Below the pieces are notes generated by a model that saw only the letters and a program-made list of their open reading frames with translations, made no database searches and had not been told where the DNA came from. A stretch of 64,000 nucleotides of DNA, taken from positions 1-64,000 of the IMG/VR virus record IMGVR_UViG_3300043466_001742; one strand, given 5' to 3'. Origin of the DNA: a virus. This document shows, piece by piece, positions 29,185-39,223 of this stretch (within the stretch, counting starts at the first letter, position 1; each line of letters opens with the position of its first letter). The position numbers and the translations under genes are program-made.

Positions 29185-29871
29185 ATGCAATTAGGTTTTA
29201 ATATTACAAAAAATGATAGTGATTGTAGAGACAATGGATCAATCATTATATTACCATATGGTGGAATGCCACCGTATAGTTATTCATTAGATAGAGGAAT
29301 TACAACGCAACAAAACCCTATATTTCAAAATTTACCTAGTGGAATATATTCGGTAAGTATTATTGATAATAATCAAGAAATTAAAACACAAAATGTCGTA
29401 ATAAACCAAACAATAAAAAACACGGTATATGTTGTAAATTTAATTAAAAATGGTAATAATTTTAATGTTAATATCACACCTTCTTTACCAAATGGTGTGT
29501 TAATTGAATTTAGTTTAATTTTTAAAAATGATTTTACTAGAGCTCCACAAGAAAATTCTGCAACAAATACAATAACAACAAGTGTAATTGTTGATGGAAA
29601 CCAAATTATAAACCCATTACCAATAACCAATAACTCAAGTAGTTTTAATTCTTGTGATAATGGTAATTACTATATTACAAATGATACTTATACTTGGAAT
29701 ATAACTATGGGATCAACAACAACAGTAAGCGGAACAATTTTAAGTAATTTATCACCAAATTTACCAAAAACTGACTGTTATTTTGGAACAATAGAAACAA
29801 AAACATACATAGATAATTTAAAAATATTAGGTTGTGATTGTTGTTCAACACTAATTCAACAAGTGGGTTGA
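29185..29871 (+). CDS. Small fibre-associated protein with SprB-like N-terminal repeat
   Basis: 228 residues. Residues about 1-70 form one SprB-like repeat (NDSDCRDNGSIIILPYGGMP, then LPSGIYSVSIIDN). The middle is beta-rich and the C-terminus ends in LGCDCCSTLIQQVG. No signal peptide. It lies between two fibre genes in the same direction and is probably another fibre or fibre-tip component. Confidence 0.7.
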   Translation: MQLGFNITKNDSDCRDNGSIIILPYGGMPPYSYSLDRGITTQQNPIFQNLPSGIYSVSIIDNNQEIKTQNVVINQTIKNTVYVVNLIKNGNNFNVNITPSLPNGVLIEFSLIFKNDFTRAPQENSATNTITTSVIVDGNQIINPLPITNNSSSFNSCDNGNYYITNDTYTWNITMGSTTTVSGTILSNLSPNLPKTDCYFGTIETKTYIDNLKILGCDCCSTLIQQVG

Positions 29872-29937
29872 TTTGAATAATAGATATAAAACACAAATTT
29901 AGTTTCATAAATTATCAAATAGAATATTTATTAACAA

Positions 29938-32538
29938 ATGAGTTATATACTTAAAAATACATCAGGATTAGTCAATACAAGAGTTACCGATACTGGAAGA
30001 CAAAAACTTTCACAAGGTAATTTTAAAATATCTTATTTCCAAATTGGTGACAGTGAAGTTTCATACAATAAAACACCAACTGGATATAACCAAACAAAAA
30101 CAAATATATTAGAACCCCCATTTAATACTCAAAACACCGCCGGTGTTCCACAATCAAATAAACAAAGTGTTAAATACCCTTATTTTGTTGATGGTGGCGC
30201 TGGAAATACATATGGAATTCCATTTATGGATTCGGTTGTTGAACCAGTTTATAATAGAGCGGCAATGCGAGGATTTTTTAGTGGAGATACTACAACACCA
30301 ACAACAGATTGGAGTGTATTAACAAACGACAAGTATGTTATATCATCAAATTTTGTTGTTGATATGACAACATTAAATGGGACAAACACAATAAATTTAA
30401 TATATTCTGGTTGTAATATATATAATTTTAAAGAACCTTCTATTGGTGATATTATAACAATATATTATGATGGTAATGGTGGTAATAATTGTTCTTGTAG
30501 TGATTATCCACCTCAACCAACTCCAACACCCACACCAACACCGGGATTAACAGTAACACCCACACCAACACCGGGACCAACTGAAGATCCTTGTGCGACA
30601 CCTACACCGACACCTACACCAACGGCAACACCTTGTCCACCACCAGAACCAACCGCATTATGTCCTCAACCACCAGATGCTAAATGTGGTATGAGTTTTA
30701 ATTCTTGTTATCCAATTTTAACTTATAAGATTGTTGGTGTTTGTCAAAACGAAATAACATTAGATAGAGCAACACCTAATTTTACATTATCTGGTTCTAG
30801 TTGTTATGGAAGAGCAATCATTTATCCACCAACAATGACATCACTTTATGATAGTATAACACCAAGACCTCATTGGTCTAGTGATGTGATTAATTTTGAA
30901 TCGGTTTGTGATATAGATCAATTTGATGTTAAAATTTGGAATATGAACATTCCTTGGACAGAAACACCAGCAGGTATTAACACAATATCATATGAAGGAT
31001 ATGATAAATTTGGATCTGTTGATTACATTGGAACAAAAGAATATTTTGGATATAACTCAAGTTTAGGTCAAACAGACACAGATTATGTCTATTATTATAA
31101 TTCATTTGATGAAATTGTTGAGGTAAAACCAGAAGAACAGAAAGCAATTGCGATTATTCACTATACAAACCAAACAATAGATTTTTTCTACGGTGAAAAA
31201 TTTGCATTACAACCATATAATCCATCAAATCCGGATGATACTACTGGTCAAGCTAGGAATTTTAAGCTACACATTCCTTGGTTAATGTGGCACAAAAATC
31301 CTGAATGTTGTAATGGTGAGACATTTTGGGTTGATCCACCGAATTTTGAAGAACTTGATTTATTCCAAGTTCAATATATTAAGTCAAATAAGAATGACAA
31401 TATGAATCAACCAGGAATTCGTTATTATCATTTGTGGGATACACATGCGAATTCAAACGGAATACCAAGTAGAATTGGTAAGGTATTTCCGGATAGTAAA
31501 TTGGTTATTATTGACGATGAAGAAATTATTGCGGCAATGTCATACAAATCAAATAGAAACTGGACATTACCAGCACCACAACTTTCCTTAATCACACCAA
31601 ATACTTGTGGAGTTGAGTCTCAATCAACTGATGGTGTTATGTCAAGTGCTAATGAAACTATGTATGTCACTTATAGATTTACAAATCAAAACACTTTCAC
31701 AAATTCATTACATTCAAACTATTATCCAAAAATTGTTGGAAATAATAATATATGTAATCCAGAAACTTCAAAAAATGTTGCGGTAAGATTTGGACCAGAA
31801 TTTTCTTGTTTAAATTATCAAGAACAACCACCAATTGAAGATACTTGTTTTATTTTAACTGAAGAATTAGACATAACAATAACAGAAAATGATGACGATC
31901 TTATTTGGTGTGATGATTCAATTTTATTAACAAAAGATAATACACCGGAATTAAAAGAAACATATCTGAACACAAGTGGTCCAATGAAAACAAGCGACCC
32001 TATTACTGATTGCGATGTAAAACCCGGTTTCTTTGCAACAAACTTTGAAATTATTGCTCAAAAAGTTACAACTGGTAATAGACCGCAACCAAATGCTTGG
32101 AAAATCATTGATTTCACAGATTATATTTCCGCAACAACAGTAAATGGATATATAACACAAGAAGGTTTAACTGGAACAACATTTGTAATTACAAAAGAAT
32201 TATATAATAGTGCCCCAATATATAATCTTGGTGATTATATTGAACTTACACCACAAGGAAATACAGCACCAGATTTAAATTTCGGTGATGAGTATTATTT
32301 CTATGGTTCTTTGGAAACGGATATTCAAGCGACGATATATGAAATGAATTATAAGATAGTTTTAAATTCTAATGAATTCAAAAATACATCAAACCCAACT
32401 TGGACTACTGGTAATCAATCATATGTTAGTGAGATTGCATTACTTGATGATAATAAAGATATTCTTGTAATGTCAAAACTCCAATCACCGGTTTTAAGAC
32501 AAGGTATTCAACAATTTGTAGTCAAATTGGACTTCTAA
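29938..32538 (+). CDS. Tail fibre/collar-like structural protein with PT linkers
   Basis: 866 residues. The N-terminus has VTDTGRQKLSQGNFKISYFQ followed by IGDSE, which recalls the baseplate-attachment start of P2 gpH-type collar fibres. Residues about 197-240 are PT-rich linkers flanked by Cys. The rest is a large Asn/Asp/Tyr-rich region with many Cys. A TATTTATTAAC box lies at 29925. It ends the + strand structural block. Exact role unassigned; probably a baseplate-anchored fibre. Confidence 0.7.
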   Translation: MSYILKNTSGLVNTRVTDTGRQKLSQGNFKISYFQIGDSEVSYNKTPTGYNQTKTNILEPPFNTQNTAGVPQSNKQSVKYPYFVDGGAGNTYGIPFMDSVVEPVYNRAAMRGFFSGDTTTPTTDWSVLTNDKYVISSNFVVDMTTLNGTNTINLIYSGCNIYNFKEPSIGDIITIYYDGNGGNNCSCSDYPPQPTPTPTPTPGLTVTPTPTPGPTEDPCATPTPTPTPTATPCPPPEPTALCPQPPDAKCGMSFNSCYPILTYKIVGVCQNEITLDRATPNFTLSGSSCYGRAIIYPPTMTSLYDSITPRPHWSSDVINFESVCDIDQFDVKIWNMNIPWTETPAGINTISYEGYDKFGSVDYIGTKEYFGYNSSLGQTDTDYVYYYNSFDEIVEVKPEEQKAIAIIHYTNQTIDFFYGEKFALQPYNPSNPDDTTGQARNFKLHIPWLMWHKNPECCNGETFWVDPPNFEELDLFQVQYIKSNKNDNMNQPGIRYYHLWDTHANSNGIPSRIGKVFPDSKLVIIDDEEIIAAMSYKSNRNWTLPAPQLSLITPNTCGVESQSTDGVMSSANETMYVTYRFTNQNTFTNSLHSNYYPKIVGNNNICNPETSKNVAVRFGPEFSCLNYQEQPPIEDTCFILTEELDITITENDDDLIWCDDSILLTKDNTPELKETYLNTSGPMKTSDPITDCDVKPGFFATNFEIIAQKVTTGNRPQPNAWKIIDFTDYISATTVNGYITQEGLTGTTFVITKELYNSAPIYNLGDYIELTPQGNTAPDLNFGDEYYFYGSLETDIQATIYEMNYKIVLNSNEFKNTSNPTWTTGNQSYVSEIALLDDNKDILVMSKLQSPVLRQGIQQFVVKLDF

Positions 32539-32589
32539 TATTCATTTTATTTCTTTTTATGTTAGAATTTAATCATAAACTATAACTTT

Positions 32590-33201
32590 ATGGGAAAACC
32601 TATTAAAAATACACCAAAAGTATTGGGTCTTGATATTTCAACTAGAACAATTGGATGGGCTTTATTTGATACTCAAAACGAGGAATTATTGGAATTGACA
32701 CACATATCACCAAGACCTAAAATAAAAAAAGAAGAAAGTGATAATAAATTATTTGAACTTCTTTTAAAATCAGAAATATTCGCAGAAAAGTTAAAACAAT
32801 ATATTGGTCTTGGGATTGTAAAGGTGATTATTGAGGAACCATTATTAAACTCAAACAATATATATACAATTCAAACATTATTAAGGTTTAATAGTTTTGT
32901 TTGTAAAGAAATATATAATATTTTAGGTGTTGTTCCAGAATTCATATCAACCTATAACGCTAGAAAGTTTGCTTGGCCAGAACTAGTTCAAGAAAACGAT
33001 AAGAAAAAATTTGTATTATTCGGTGGTCTACCAAAAGACATTGATAAAAAAATGATTATTTGGGAAAAAGTAGCAAAAAAAGAACCACAAATAACTTGGG
33101 GATATACCAAAAACAACACCCTTAAAAAAGAAAATTTTGACCAAACTGATGCCTATACTTGTGTATTAGGTTATATGAAATCAAAAGAAATTTGGAAATA
33201 A
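32590..33201 (+). CDS. ruvC: RuvC-like Holliday junction resolvase
   Basis: 203 residues, RNase H-like fold. Catalytic acids are in place: Asp15 in VLGLDIST, Glu82/Glu83 in VIIEEPL, and Asp184/Asp187 in FDQTDAYTC. These proteins cut Holliday junctions and branched DNA before packaging; T4 uses the unrelated endonuclease VII, so this is a replacement. It is separated from the fibre block by 51 nt and meets the convergent fibre gene at 33263. Confidence 0.75.
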   Translation: MGKPIKNTPKVLGLDISTRTIGWALFDTQNEELLELTHISPRPKIKKEESDNKLFELLLKSEIFAEKLKQYIGLGIVKVIIEEPLLNSNNIYTIQTLLRFNSFVCKEIYNILGVVPEFISTYNARKFAWPELVQENDKKKFVLFGGLPKDIDKKMIIWEKVAKKEPQITWGYTKNNTLKKENFDQTDAYTCVLGYMKSKEIWK

Positions 33202-33262
33202 TATCGTTTAATTTACTGATAATTTGAAATATCGTCTTTTTATGTGATATTTTTTTATTCTA

Positions 33263-35446
33263 CTACGCTTCTGAATAACAATCTGAACCAAAATCAGACC
33301 CAAACATTTCGAATACACTTGGTTGAGTATTATTCCAACTATATACGTCTGTTACTACTGGATAATCGTCAGGATTATTAAGATATGAATATAATGTTCC
33401 AGAACCAATGCCTGTTCTTATTTCCCATCTAGATGTTGATGTTTCCCAATATAAATAAAACTCAATAGAAATATCATAAGTTAAAGGACTACACAGATCG
33501 GCCGCAATTCCATAATAGTATTTACCATTGTGGATTCCTACTGGAAATGTATTATTACAACTTGAAAGACTAGCAATTTCAGTGTAATAGACAAAACACA
33601 TAGGTTCAGGACAATCACCAAGTATTGTGGACAATGAACCAACAACAGAACTAGCATAATGAACCCAAGGATATTCTGATGTACCTTCTGGATAATTTCC
33701 AGGATTTTCATTATACCACAAAAGGTTTCCAGACCCTAAAGCGGTGGTCATTTCCCATCGCATATTAGTACTATTCCACCAAATATACAAAAAACTATCT
33801 GTGTAACAATCCGCTTGAAGTAATTGGTAATACACTTTATTATTATGATAACCTCTTGGACCTGTTTGACAATTAGTCGTTTCTCCAAGACCTTCACCAC
33901 TAGCATAAATACACATAGTAGGACATTCATTTGGTGTATTTGATGTATACATCGCTAATACACCTGGTTGAGTGTTGGTCCAAGTAACAGTAGGTGAAGA
34001 TGTAGGATAATTACTAGGATTATTAAGATATGAATATAATGTTCCAGAACCAATACCTGTTCTTATTTCCCATCTAGATGTTGATGTTTCCCAATATAAA
34101 TAAAACTCAGCTAGTTCAGGACCTGTAGGATTACACCCATCAAGTGAAAATACATAATAGTATTTACCATTGTGGATTCCTAATGGAAATGGATTACAAC
34201 TTATTTGTTTAAAAATACCATCAAACACACTATATTTTCCGTAACTAAAACACATAATTTCAGGACAATCACCAAATATTACAGCAAGGGTAGATACATT
34301 GCTATCACCATTCCAAACCCAAGGATATTCTGATGTACCTTCTGGGTAGTTTCCAGGATTTTCATTATACCATTTGACCTCTCCAGAACCAAATGTTTCT
34401 GTTACTTCCCACCTTGTTGTACCACTATTCCACCAAATATACCTAGGTATAGTTGTGGAACAATTATTACTTGTATCTAACATTTGGTAATATATTTTAC
34501 CATTATGATAACCACTTGGATTTGTTTCACAAGGACTAGAATCGCCAACAATCGATTCACCCTCCCACCAAATACACATAGTAGGACATTCACCTAGTAA
34601 TGAATAATTAAAAATTATTTGCGGATTTGAATTATTCCAACTATAAGTACTGTTTGTTTCTGGGTAATTTCCAGGATTAGTAAGATAATTTAGTACTAGT
34701 CCAGAACCTAATGTTTCGGTCAATTCCCACCTTGTTGTATTATTATTCCACCAAATATAATAATTACTTTCAGCCATCGAACATGCACTATCTAATAACA
34801 AAAAATATACTTTATTATTATGAAAACCACTAGCAAGTATCGTACAAACGGAATTACCACCAAAAGCTTCAAAATTGTAACTAAAACACATAGGTTCAGG
34901 ACATTCACCTAGGATAGAGTATTTCAAAATAATGGAACAATCCCCACCTACCCAAGGATATTCTTGATTACTTACCGGATAATTACCTGGATTATTAAGG
35001 TAATAACATACTGGTCCAGAACCTACTGCATTGGTCAATTCCCACCTTGTTGTATCATTATTCCACCAAACATAATAATTAATAGGAGTTAAACAATCTA
35101 AATCTAACATACGATAATATGGCTTACTATGGTAATAACCACTTGGTAATATATGACATGGGTTAGTATTTGTCGCTTCAACCCCCAAATTAAAACACAA
35201 TCCCAATAATGGTTGCTCAATACAACTCAAATATTCACTATCAACACATCCAGAACAATTTGATAATTTTAACAGAACACCAGGATATGTGTTAAAAATT
35301 GGTGATAATGGTAGTGTTAATGGTGGTGGAATATCTCTATCTACTGTGGCAATTAAAATACAATTATTCCCATATATATCACAACCAAAAACATTGTATG
35401 GTGCGTCAATCCCTGTAATATTACTAAGAACTATTTCATTTGTCAT
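33263..35446 (-). CDS. Fibre-like protein with six WWN/NPGNYP modules
   Basis: 727 residues. The N-terminal ~70 residues (VLSNITGIDAPYNVFGCDIY) resemble the 73-residue product of 36621-36400. Six modules of about 105-110 residues follow, each with a YYxWWN-x-x-TTRWEL or YLYWETSTSRWEI core, GSG, N-x-NPGNYPE and a closing C-P. Modules 3 and 5, and 4 and 6, are near-copies, so a two-module unit has been duplicated. Related modules occur in the + strand gene 27793-29166. Surface binding is inferred. A TACTTATAA box (T4 late-like) precedes the start on this strand. Confidence 0.8.
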   Translation of the reverse strand: MTNEIVLSNITGIDAPYNVFGCDIYGNNCILIATVDRDIPPPLTLPLSPIFNTYPGVLLKLSNCSGCVDSEYLSCIEQPLLGLCFNLGVEATNTNPCHILPSGYYHSKPYYRMLDLDCLTPINYYVWWNNDTTRWELTNAVGSGPVCYYLNNPGNYPVSNQEYPWVGGDCSIILKYSILGECPEPMCFSYNFEAFGGNSVCTILASGFHNNKVYFLLLDSACSMAESNYYIWWNNNTTRWELTETLGSGLVLNYLTNPGNYPETNSTYSWNNSNPQIIFNYSLLGECPTMCIWWEGESIVGDSSPCETNPSGYHNGKIYYQMLDTSNNCSTTIPRYIWWNSGTTRWEVTETFGSGEVKWYNENPGNYPEGTSEYPWVWNGDSNVSTLAVIFGDCPEIMCFSYGKYSVFDGIFKQISCNPFPLGIHNGKYYYVFSLDGCNPTGPELAEFYLYWETSTSRWEIRTGIGSGTLYSYLNNPSNYPTSSPTVTWTNTQPGVLAMYTSNTPNECPTMCIYASGEGLGETTNCQTGPRGYHNNKVYYQLLQADCYTDSFLYIWWNSTNMRWEMTTALGSGNLLWYNENPGNYPEGTSEYPWVHYASSVVGSLSTILGDCPEPMCFVYYTEIASLSSCNNTFPVGIHNGKYYYGIAADLCSPLTYDISIEFYLYWETSTSRWEIRTGIGSGTLYSYLNNPDDYPVVTDVYSWNNTQPSVFEMFGSDFGSDCYSEA
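33371..34109 (-). repeat. Near-identical duplicated blocks in the fibre gene
   Basis: A block of about 93 bp at 33371-33464 recurs at 34016-34109 with one visible mismatch; a second block at 33663 recurs at 34317 with two. The offsets (645 and 654) correspond to a two-module protein unit. This indicates recent duplication or gene conversion. Confidence 0.85.
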
Positions 35447-35510
35447 AGTTATATACTTTTATTTATAAGTATATTTGACAGATATTTTTTTTTTAAAGAT
35501 ATTTTTTTAT

Positions 35511-36398
35511 TTAAGGTGTTGGTGTTGAGGTAGGTGTTGGTGTTGGTGTAATACAATTTGTTGGAACACAAGTTAAACAAGCACCATTTGATTCCAAACC
35601 AATTGTTTGAATTATTACAATATCATCAATTCCACTTATATTATCGACCAAACCATCAAAAACAACACATAGACAATTTCCATTTATTGTTGTTTTATAT
35701 ACATAACCTAATGTTGGTGTTGAACCAGATTCATTCAAAATCACGTCAGAAGAATAGTATAATAAACCAGATGTGCAATCTCTGAATTTTTTATTAGTCT
35801 GACAACGAATATAATCATCAATTGTGTTAAAAGAGACCTTACCCGTAAAATCACAATTTCTTGTAATACTTGGTGTTGGAGTTGGAGTTGGTGTGGGTGT
35901 TGGAGTCGGTGCTACTGGAACGGTAGTCGCCGATACTGTTAGACTAACACCAGCACATTGATTTGTTGGAGTAGGTGTTGGAGTAGGTGTTGATGTTGCA
36001 ATCGGTGTTGGTGTTGGTGTCGGTGTTGGATCAACCTCACAATCAAAATGTGCGTTAAAATCAATATCACAAACTGGTGTTGGTGTTGGTGTAGGTAATG
36101 AGCAAGGACCAGGCCCAAAAAAATCATCACATAAATCAGGACAAGAACTTAAACAAGGCGATTTACCAAATAATAAACAAGAACCACCCAAAGTTGTGGA
36201 TAAACACCAACTTGGATTTGTTGAACCAGATCTGTAGTATATTTGATATGTTGGCGAAGTACTACGAGTAAAATATTTATAACCATTGTAATTTGTTGAT
36301 GAAATATTGTAATTCCCATCATAAATTCCAGCACCATTAATACAATAAGTACTATTACAAGGATTAACTGGTGTTGGTGTTATTGGTTCGGTAGCCAT
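35511..36398 (-). CDS. Fibre-like protein with long Pro-Thr linkers
   Basis: 295 residues from the ATG at 36398 ([10 protein letters not shown]); a longer reading from 36458 would overlap the upstream gene by 59 nt and is less likely. Several PTPTPT tracts separate small Cys-containing domains; the first (about residues 20-90, with YKYF and IYYRSG then [10 protein letters not shown]) may be a divergent form of the WWN module. The C-terminus also ends in a PT tract. It starts 1 nt after the stop of the 73-residue gene. Confidence 0.72.
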   Translation of the reverse strand: MATEPITPTPVNPCNSTYCINGAGIYDGNYNISSTNYNGYKYFTRSTSPTYQIYYRSGSTNPSWCLSTTLGGSCLLFGKSPCLSSCPDLCDDFFGPGPCSLPTPTPTPVCDIDFNAHFDCEVDPTPTPTPTPIATSTPTPTPTPTNQCAGVSLTVSATTVPVAPTPTPTPTPTPTPSITRNCDFTGKVSFNTIDDYIRCQTNKKFRDCTSGLLYYSSDVILNESGSTPTLGYVYKTTINGNCLCVVFDGLVDNISGIDDIVIIQTIGLESNGACLTCVPTNCITPTPTPTSTPTP

Positions 36399-36399
36399 A

Positions 36400-36621
36400 T
36401 TAAACTGATAAACTTTGTGTTTTAATGCAATTATTATTATCAACAACCTTGACAACAAAATTTGTTAAAGAAGAATAAACAGACGGTATTTCAAACACAT
36501 AAGGCAAACTTGCCGGAGTTATTGTTGATACATATACACAAGTTGTGATTGTTGCGTCACAAACATATACATCAAACGGAGATGCACCACCAAGACCACT
36601 AATTGTTATATTTGTTGGCAT
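36400..36621 (-). CDS. Small stand-alone fibre N-terminal module
   Basis: 73 residues ([20 protein letters not shown], then CDATITTC). The pattern matches the N-terminal region of the 727-residue protein at 35446, as if the module exists both fused and alone. It is first in a three-gene minus-strand unit and has a TATTTATGTAAAAA box beginning 22 nt before its ATG. Confidence 0.68.
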   Translation of the reverse strand: MPTNITISGLGGASPFDVYVCDATITTCVYVSTITPASLPYVFEIPSVYSSLTNFVVKVVDNNNCIKTQSLSV

Positions 36622-36629
36622 TTATTTTC

Positions 36630-36643
36630 TTTTTACATAAATA
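36630..36643 (-). promoter_or_regulatory. Putative late promoter box for the inverted fibre cassette
   Basis: Sense sequence TATTTATGTAAAAA begins 22 nt before the ATG at 36621, matching the + strand boxes in sequence and spacing. Confidence 0.45.
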
Positions 36644-36704
36644 TAGAAGATAAGAAAAACTTGTGTAGTTGATATAGTTATTTGTTTTATCTATATTATA
36701 GTGA

Positions 36705-37607
36705 ATGGAAGAACAAGAAGCAATTGTTGAATTATTGGAGGAATTTTTAGGTGATCACGGATTACATTATCCAAATCGCGGTCAAATCCAATTTAATTGC
36801 CCGGTGTGCGATGATGATAGAAATAAACATAATTTGGAAGTAAATTATTTTGAGGGTGTTTTCAAATGCTGGGCGTGCGGCGATAGTGAGGGAACCCACG
36901 GAAAATTGGGAAAATTATTTGATAAATTTGGCAATAAAAAGTTAAAAAAACTTTATCTAATTTTAAGACCAGAAGAAAATGAAAAAGTCGTTAGAGTTAA
37001 AAAACCAAAAGTAGTTCTTCCAGAAAATTTCACATTATTCAAAGATTCACACCCAATATATCCGGTCAGAAAACAAGCATATAATTATCTTAAAAGTAGA
37101 GGAATAACCGATGAGATAATTGAAAGATTTGGCATTGGTTTTTGTGACAAAGGAAGTCATATGGGTAGAATTATAATACCTTCATACAATCTCAAAGGTG
37201 ATCTTAATTATTATGTCGGAAGAAGTTGGGATCCACATAGCAGGGCAAAATATAGAAATCCGGAAGCCGAAAAAGACCAAATAATATTTTGGGAAAATTT
37301 GATTGATTGGAATAAAGACATATATTTGGTTGAGGGAGCCTTTGACGGAATGTTTTTAGACAACCCAGTTGTGATGCTTGGAAAACATATGTCAGAACTT
37401 CTTTTTGAGACAATATACAATAAAGCAAAAGGAAATGTTATAATTTGTTTAGACGGTGATGCCTGGGAAAATGCCGTAAGATTATATCACGAACTTAATG
37501 GTGGTGAATTGTGGGGTAAGGTAAAAATTGTAAAACTTCCAAATGATAGGGATGTCTGTGATTTGAAGGGACAAATAGATGATTATTATTTTGAAATAAG
37601 AGATTAA
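36705..37607 (+). CDS. 61: DNA primase with zinc finger and TOPRIM domain (gp61-type)
   Basis: 300 residues. An N-terminal zinc finger has Cys32, Cys35, Cys55 and Cys58 (CPVC ... CWAC). A TOPRIM domain follows with DIYLVEGAFDGMF and VIICLDGDAWENA. The enzyme makes RNA primers for lagging-strand synthesis together with the gp41-type helicase. It starts a new + strand unit facing away from the inverted fibre cassette, with 83 nt between them. Confidence 0.85.
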   Translation: MEEQEAIVELLEEFLGDHGLHYPNRGQIQFNCPVCDDDRNKHNLEVNYFEGVFKCWACGDSEGTHGKLGKLFDKFGNKKLKKLYLILRPEENEKVVRVKKPKVVLPENFTLFKDSHPIYPVRKQAYNYLKSRGITDEIIERFGIGFCDKGSHMGRIIIPSYNLKGDLNYYVGRSWDPHSRAKYRNPEAEKDQIIFWENLIDWNKDIYLVEGAFDGMFLDNPVVMLGKHMSELLFETIYNKAKGNVIICLDGDAWENAVRLYHELNGGELWGKVKIVKLPNDRDVCDLKGQIDDYYFEIRD

Positions 37608-37608
37608 A

Positions 37609-37896
37609 ATGGATTTAAATAAACAAGCAAACTTGTTTTTATATAACGCCAATGTTGGTGATTACTATATGGTAGGTGATTCCAAAATATCAGTTATAAA
37701 AAGAACACCAAAACAAATACATTTATCAAATGGTGTTATAGTATATATTAAAAAAACAAACCACGATATATTATATCTACATTCTAAAGGTGTAAAACGA
37801 AATAACAGAATATACCCAATTGTCAATCAAATAATTAGAGATATTGAAGGATACTTGATTTATAAAAAACTTACACAAAATTATGGATTTAATTAA
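37609..37896 (+). CDS. Hypothetical protein
   Basis: 95 residues, basic, unrecognised. It starts one nt after the primase stop and overlaps the following nuclease gene by 14 nt, so it belongs to the replication operon. No motif seen. Confidence 0.65.
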   Translation: MDLNKQANLFLYNANVGDYYMVGDSKISVIKRTPKQIHLSNGVIVYIKKTNHDILYLHSKGVKRNNRIYPIVNQIIRDIEGYLIYKKLTQNYGFN

Positions 37897-38749
37897 AACA
37901 GTAGAAGAAATAAGATATATCTTATCAGAAAGACGAAAAGAATTTAAATTATCTTTTGAGGAAGATACACATAAATATACAATGTTAAATCTCAATGGAG
38001 AATTAACAGATAAATGGCCATCAGTTTCAAAGGTAATGAAATTGTTTTATGATGAATTTCCATCAGAAAAAAAAGCATTTGAGATGTCTGGTGGTGATCC
38101 AGATGAAACAGAAAGGTTATTAAATGAATGGAAAATGTCCGGTGAATACGCAACAAATATGGGTAGTAGGGTCCATTTTTTATTGGAAAAACATTCGTTG
38201 GATATGTTTAATTATGAGAAAACAATTAGAGAACCAATCTATGAGTGTGATGCAACACAAATAACAAAAGGTGATGCAATGATTACCGCCGGAAAACTTT
38301 TTTTAGAGAAAATGAAAGAACGAGGAGCTCATTTACTTGACACCGAAATTGTTTTAGGACATCCGGAATTAGAATATACAGGACAAGGAGATACGAGCTG
38401 GTTAATTGAAAATAAGAATAAAGATGGTTTTGGTTTTATAATAACAGATTACAAGACGAATAAAGAAAAAAATTTCATAAAACAATGGTATACAAAACCA
38501 ATGCGACCACCATTTGAATATCTACCAAATAATGCTCTTGGGCACTATAACACACAACTTCCGTTATATGGTAAATTACTTCTTAAAATGCTTGAGGGGA
38601 CAAAATATGAAAATATAAAATTGTTGGGTTGTATTATTGTGAGATTAACAGAAGATAGAGAATATGTTGAATACAGAGTTGATAAATCCACAATAAATAC
38701 TATACTTAATATGGATATAAAACCAATGTTAAATAAATTAAAAAAATAA
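37883..38749 (+). CDS. PD-(D/E)XK family nuclease, RecB/Cas4-like
   Basis: 288 residues. Motifs in order: GSRVHFLLEKH (helix His), LLDTEIVLG (Glu), GQGDTSWLIE (Asp of PD), FIITDYKTNK (D-x-K) and HYNTQLPLYGKLL (Q-x-x-x-Y). This is the RecB-like nuclease arrangement found in phage exonucleases and Cas4-type proteins. A role in recombination or DNA processing is likely given the neighbouring primase, gp47 and gp46. No Fe-S Cys cluster is evident. Confidence 0.75.
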   Translation: MDLIKTVEEIRYILSERRKEFKLSFEEDTHKYTMLNLNGELTDKWPSVSKVMKLFYDEFPSEKKAFEMSGGDPDETERLLNEWKMSGEYATNMGSRVHFLLEKHSLDMFNYEKTIREPIYECDATQITKGDAMITAGKLFLEKMKERGAHLLDTEIVLGHPELEYTGQGDTSWLIENKNKDGFGFIITDYKTNKEKNFIKQWYTKPMRPPFEYLPNNALGHYNTQLPLYGKLLLKMLEGTKYENIKLLGCIIVRLTEDREYVEYRVDKSTINTILNMDIKPMLNKLKK

Positions 38750-38754
38750 AAATT

Positions 38755-39003
38755 ATGAAGTTGTATATGACAAAAACTTATTCGGTTTATGAGTCTTACG
38801 GGCCGATTGAAGTAAATTTGGAAGATTACCCAGAGTTGGAAGGTAAAACAGATAAAGAAATTCTTGAATACTTTAATGAAATTATGTATGAAGAAAACAT
38901 TAAAGATGGTAGTGAAGAAACATTAGTCGACGAGTTTCAATTTAACACTGAAATGATAAATCAAAAATACTCTAACGAGGAAGAAGAAATTGTAAATTAT
39001 TAA
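38755..39003 (+). CDS. Hypothetical acidic protein
   Basis: 82 residues, strongly acidic, unrecognised. Sits 5 nt after the nuclease stop and 3 nt before the zinc-ribbon gene. Confidence 0.6.
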   Translation: MKLYMTKTYSVYESYGPIEVNLEDYPELEGKTDKEILEYFNEIMYEENIKDGSEETLVDEFQFNTEMINQKYSNEEEEIVNY

Positions 39004-39006
39004 ATT

Positions 39007-39222
39007 ATGGAAGATATTATTAAACCAAGAATTGATCTAAAACAACAGGAAACTGTAAAATGTACGGAATGCGGATCAAAATTCTTCAAAGAAGTTGTGA
39101 TGATTAAAAAAGTCCCAAAATTATTAACCGGAAGCCACGAAGACACGATTGTTCCGTTTCCGACCTATATGTGTAATAGTTGTGGGTTTGTAAATGAAGA
39201 ATTTGAACTTTTTATAGATTAA
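39007..39222 (+). CDS. Small zinc-ribbon protein
   Basis: 71 residues with CTECG near residue 19 and CNSCG near residue 57, a two-knuckle zinc ribbon. Function unknown; such proteins often bind nucleic acid or RNA polymerase. Part of the tightly spaced recombination operon. Confidence 0.68.
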   Translation: MEDIIKPRIDLKQQETVKCTECGSKFFKEVVMIKKVPKLLTGSHEDTIVPFPTYMCNSCGFVNEEFELFID

Positions 39223-39223
39223 A

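Noticed and set aside
33263-35446. Diversity-generating retroelement variable region
   Set aside because: No reverse transcriptase or template repeat found; variation among modules looks like duplication and drift.
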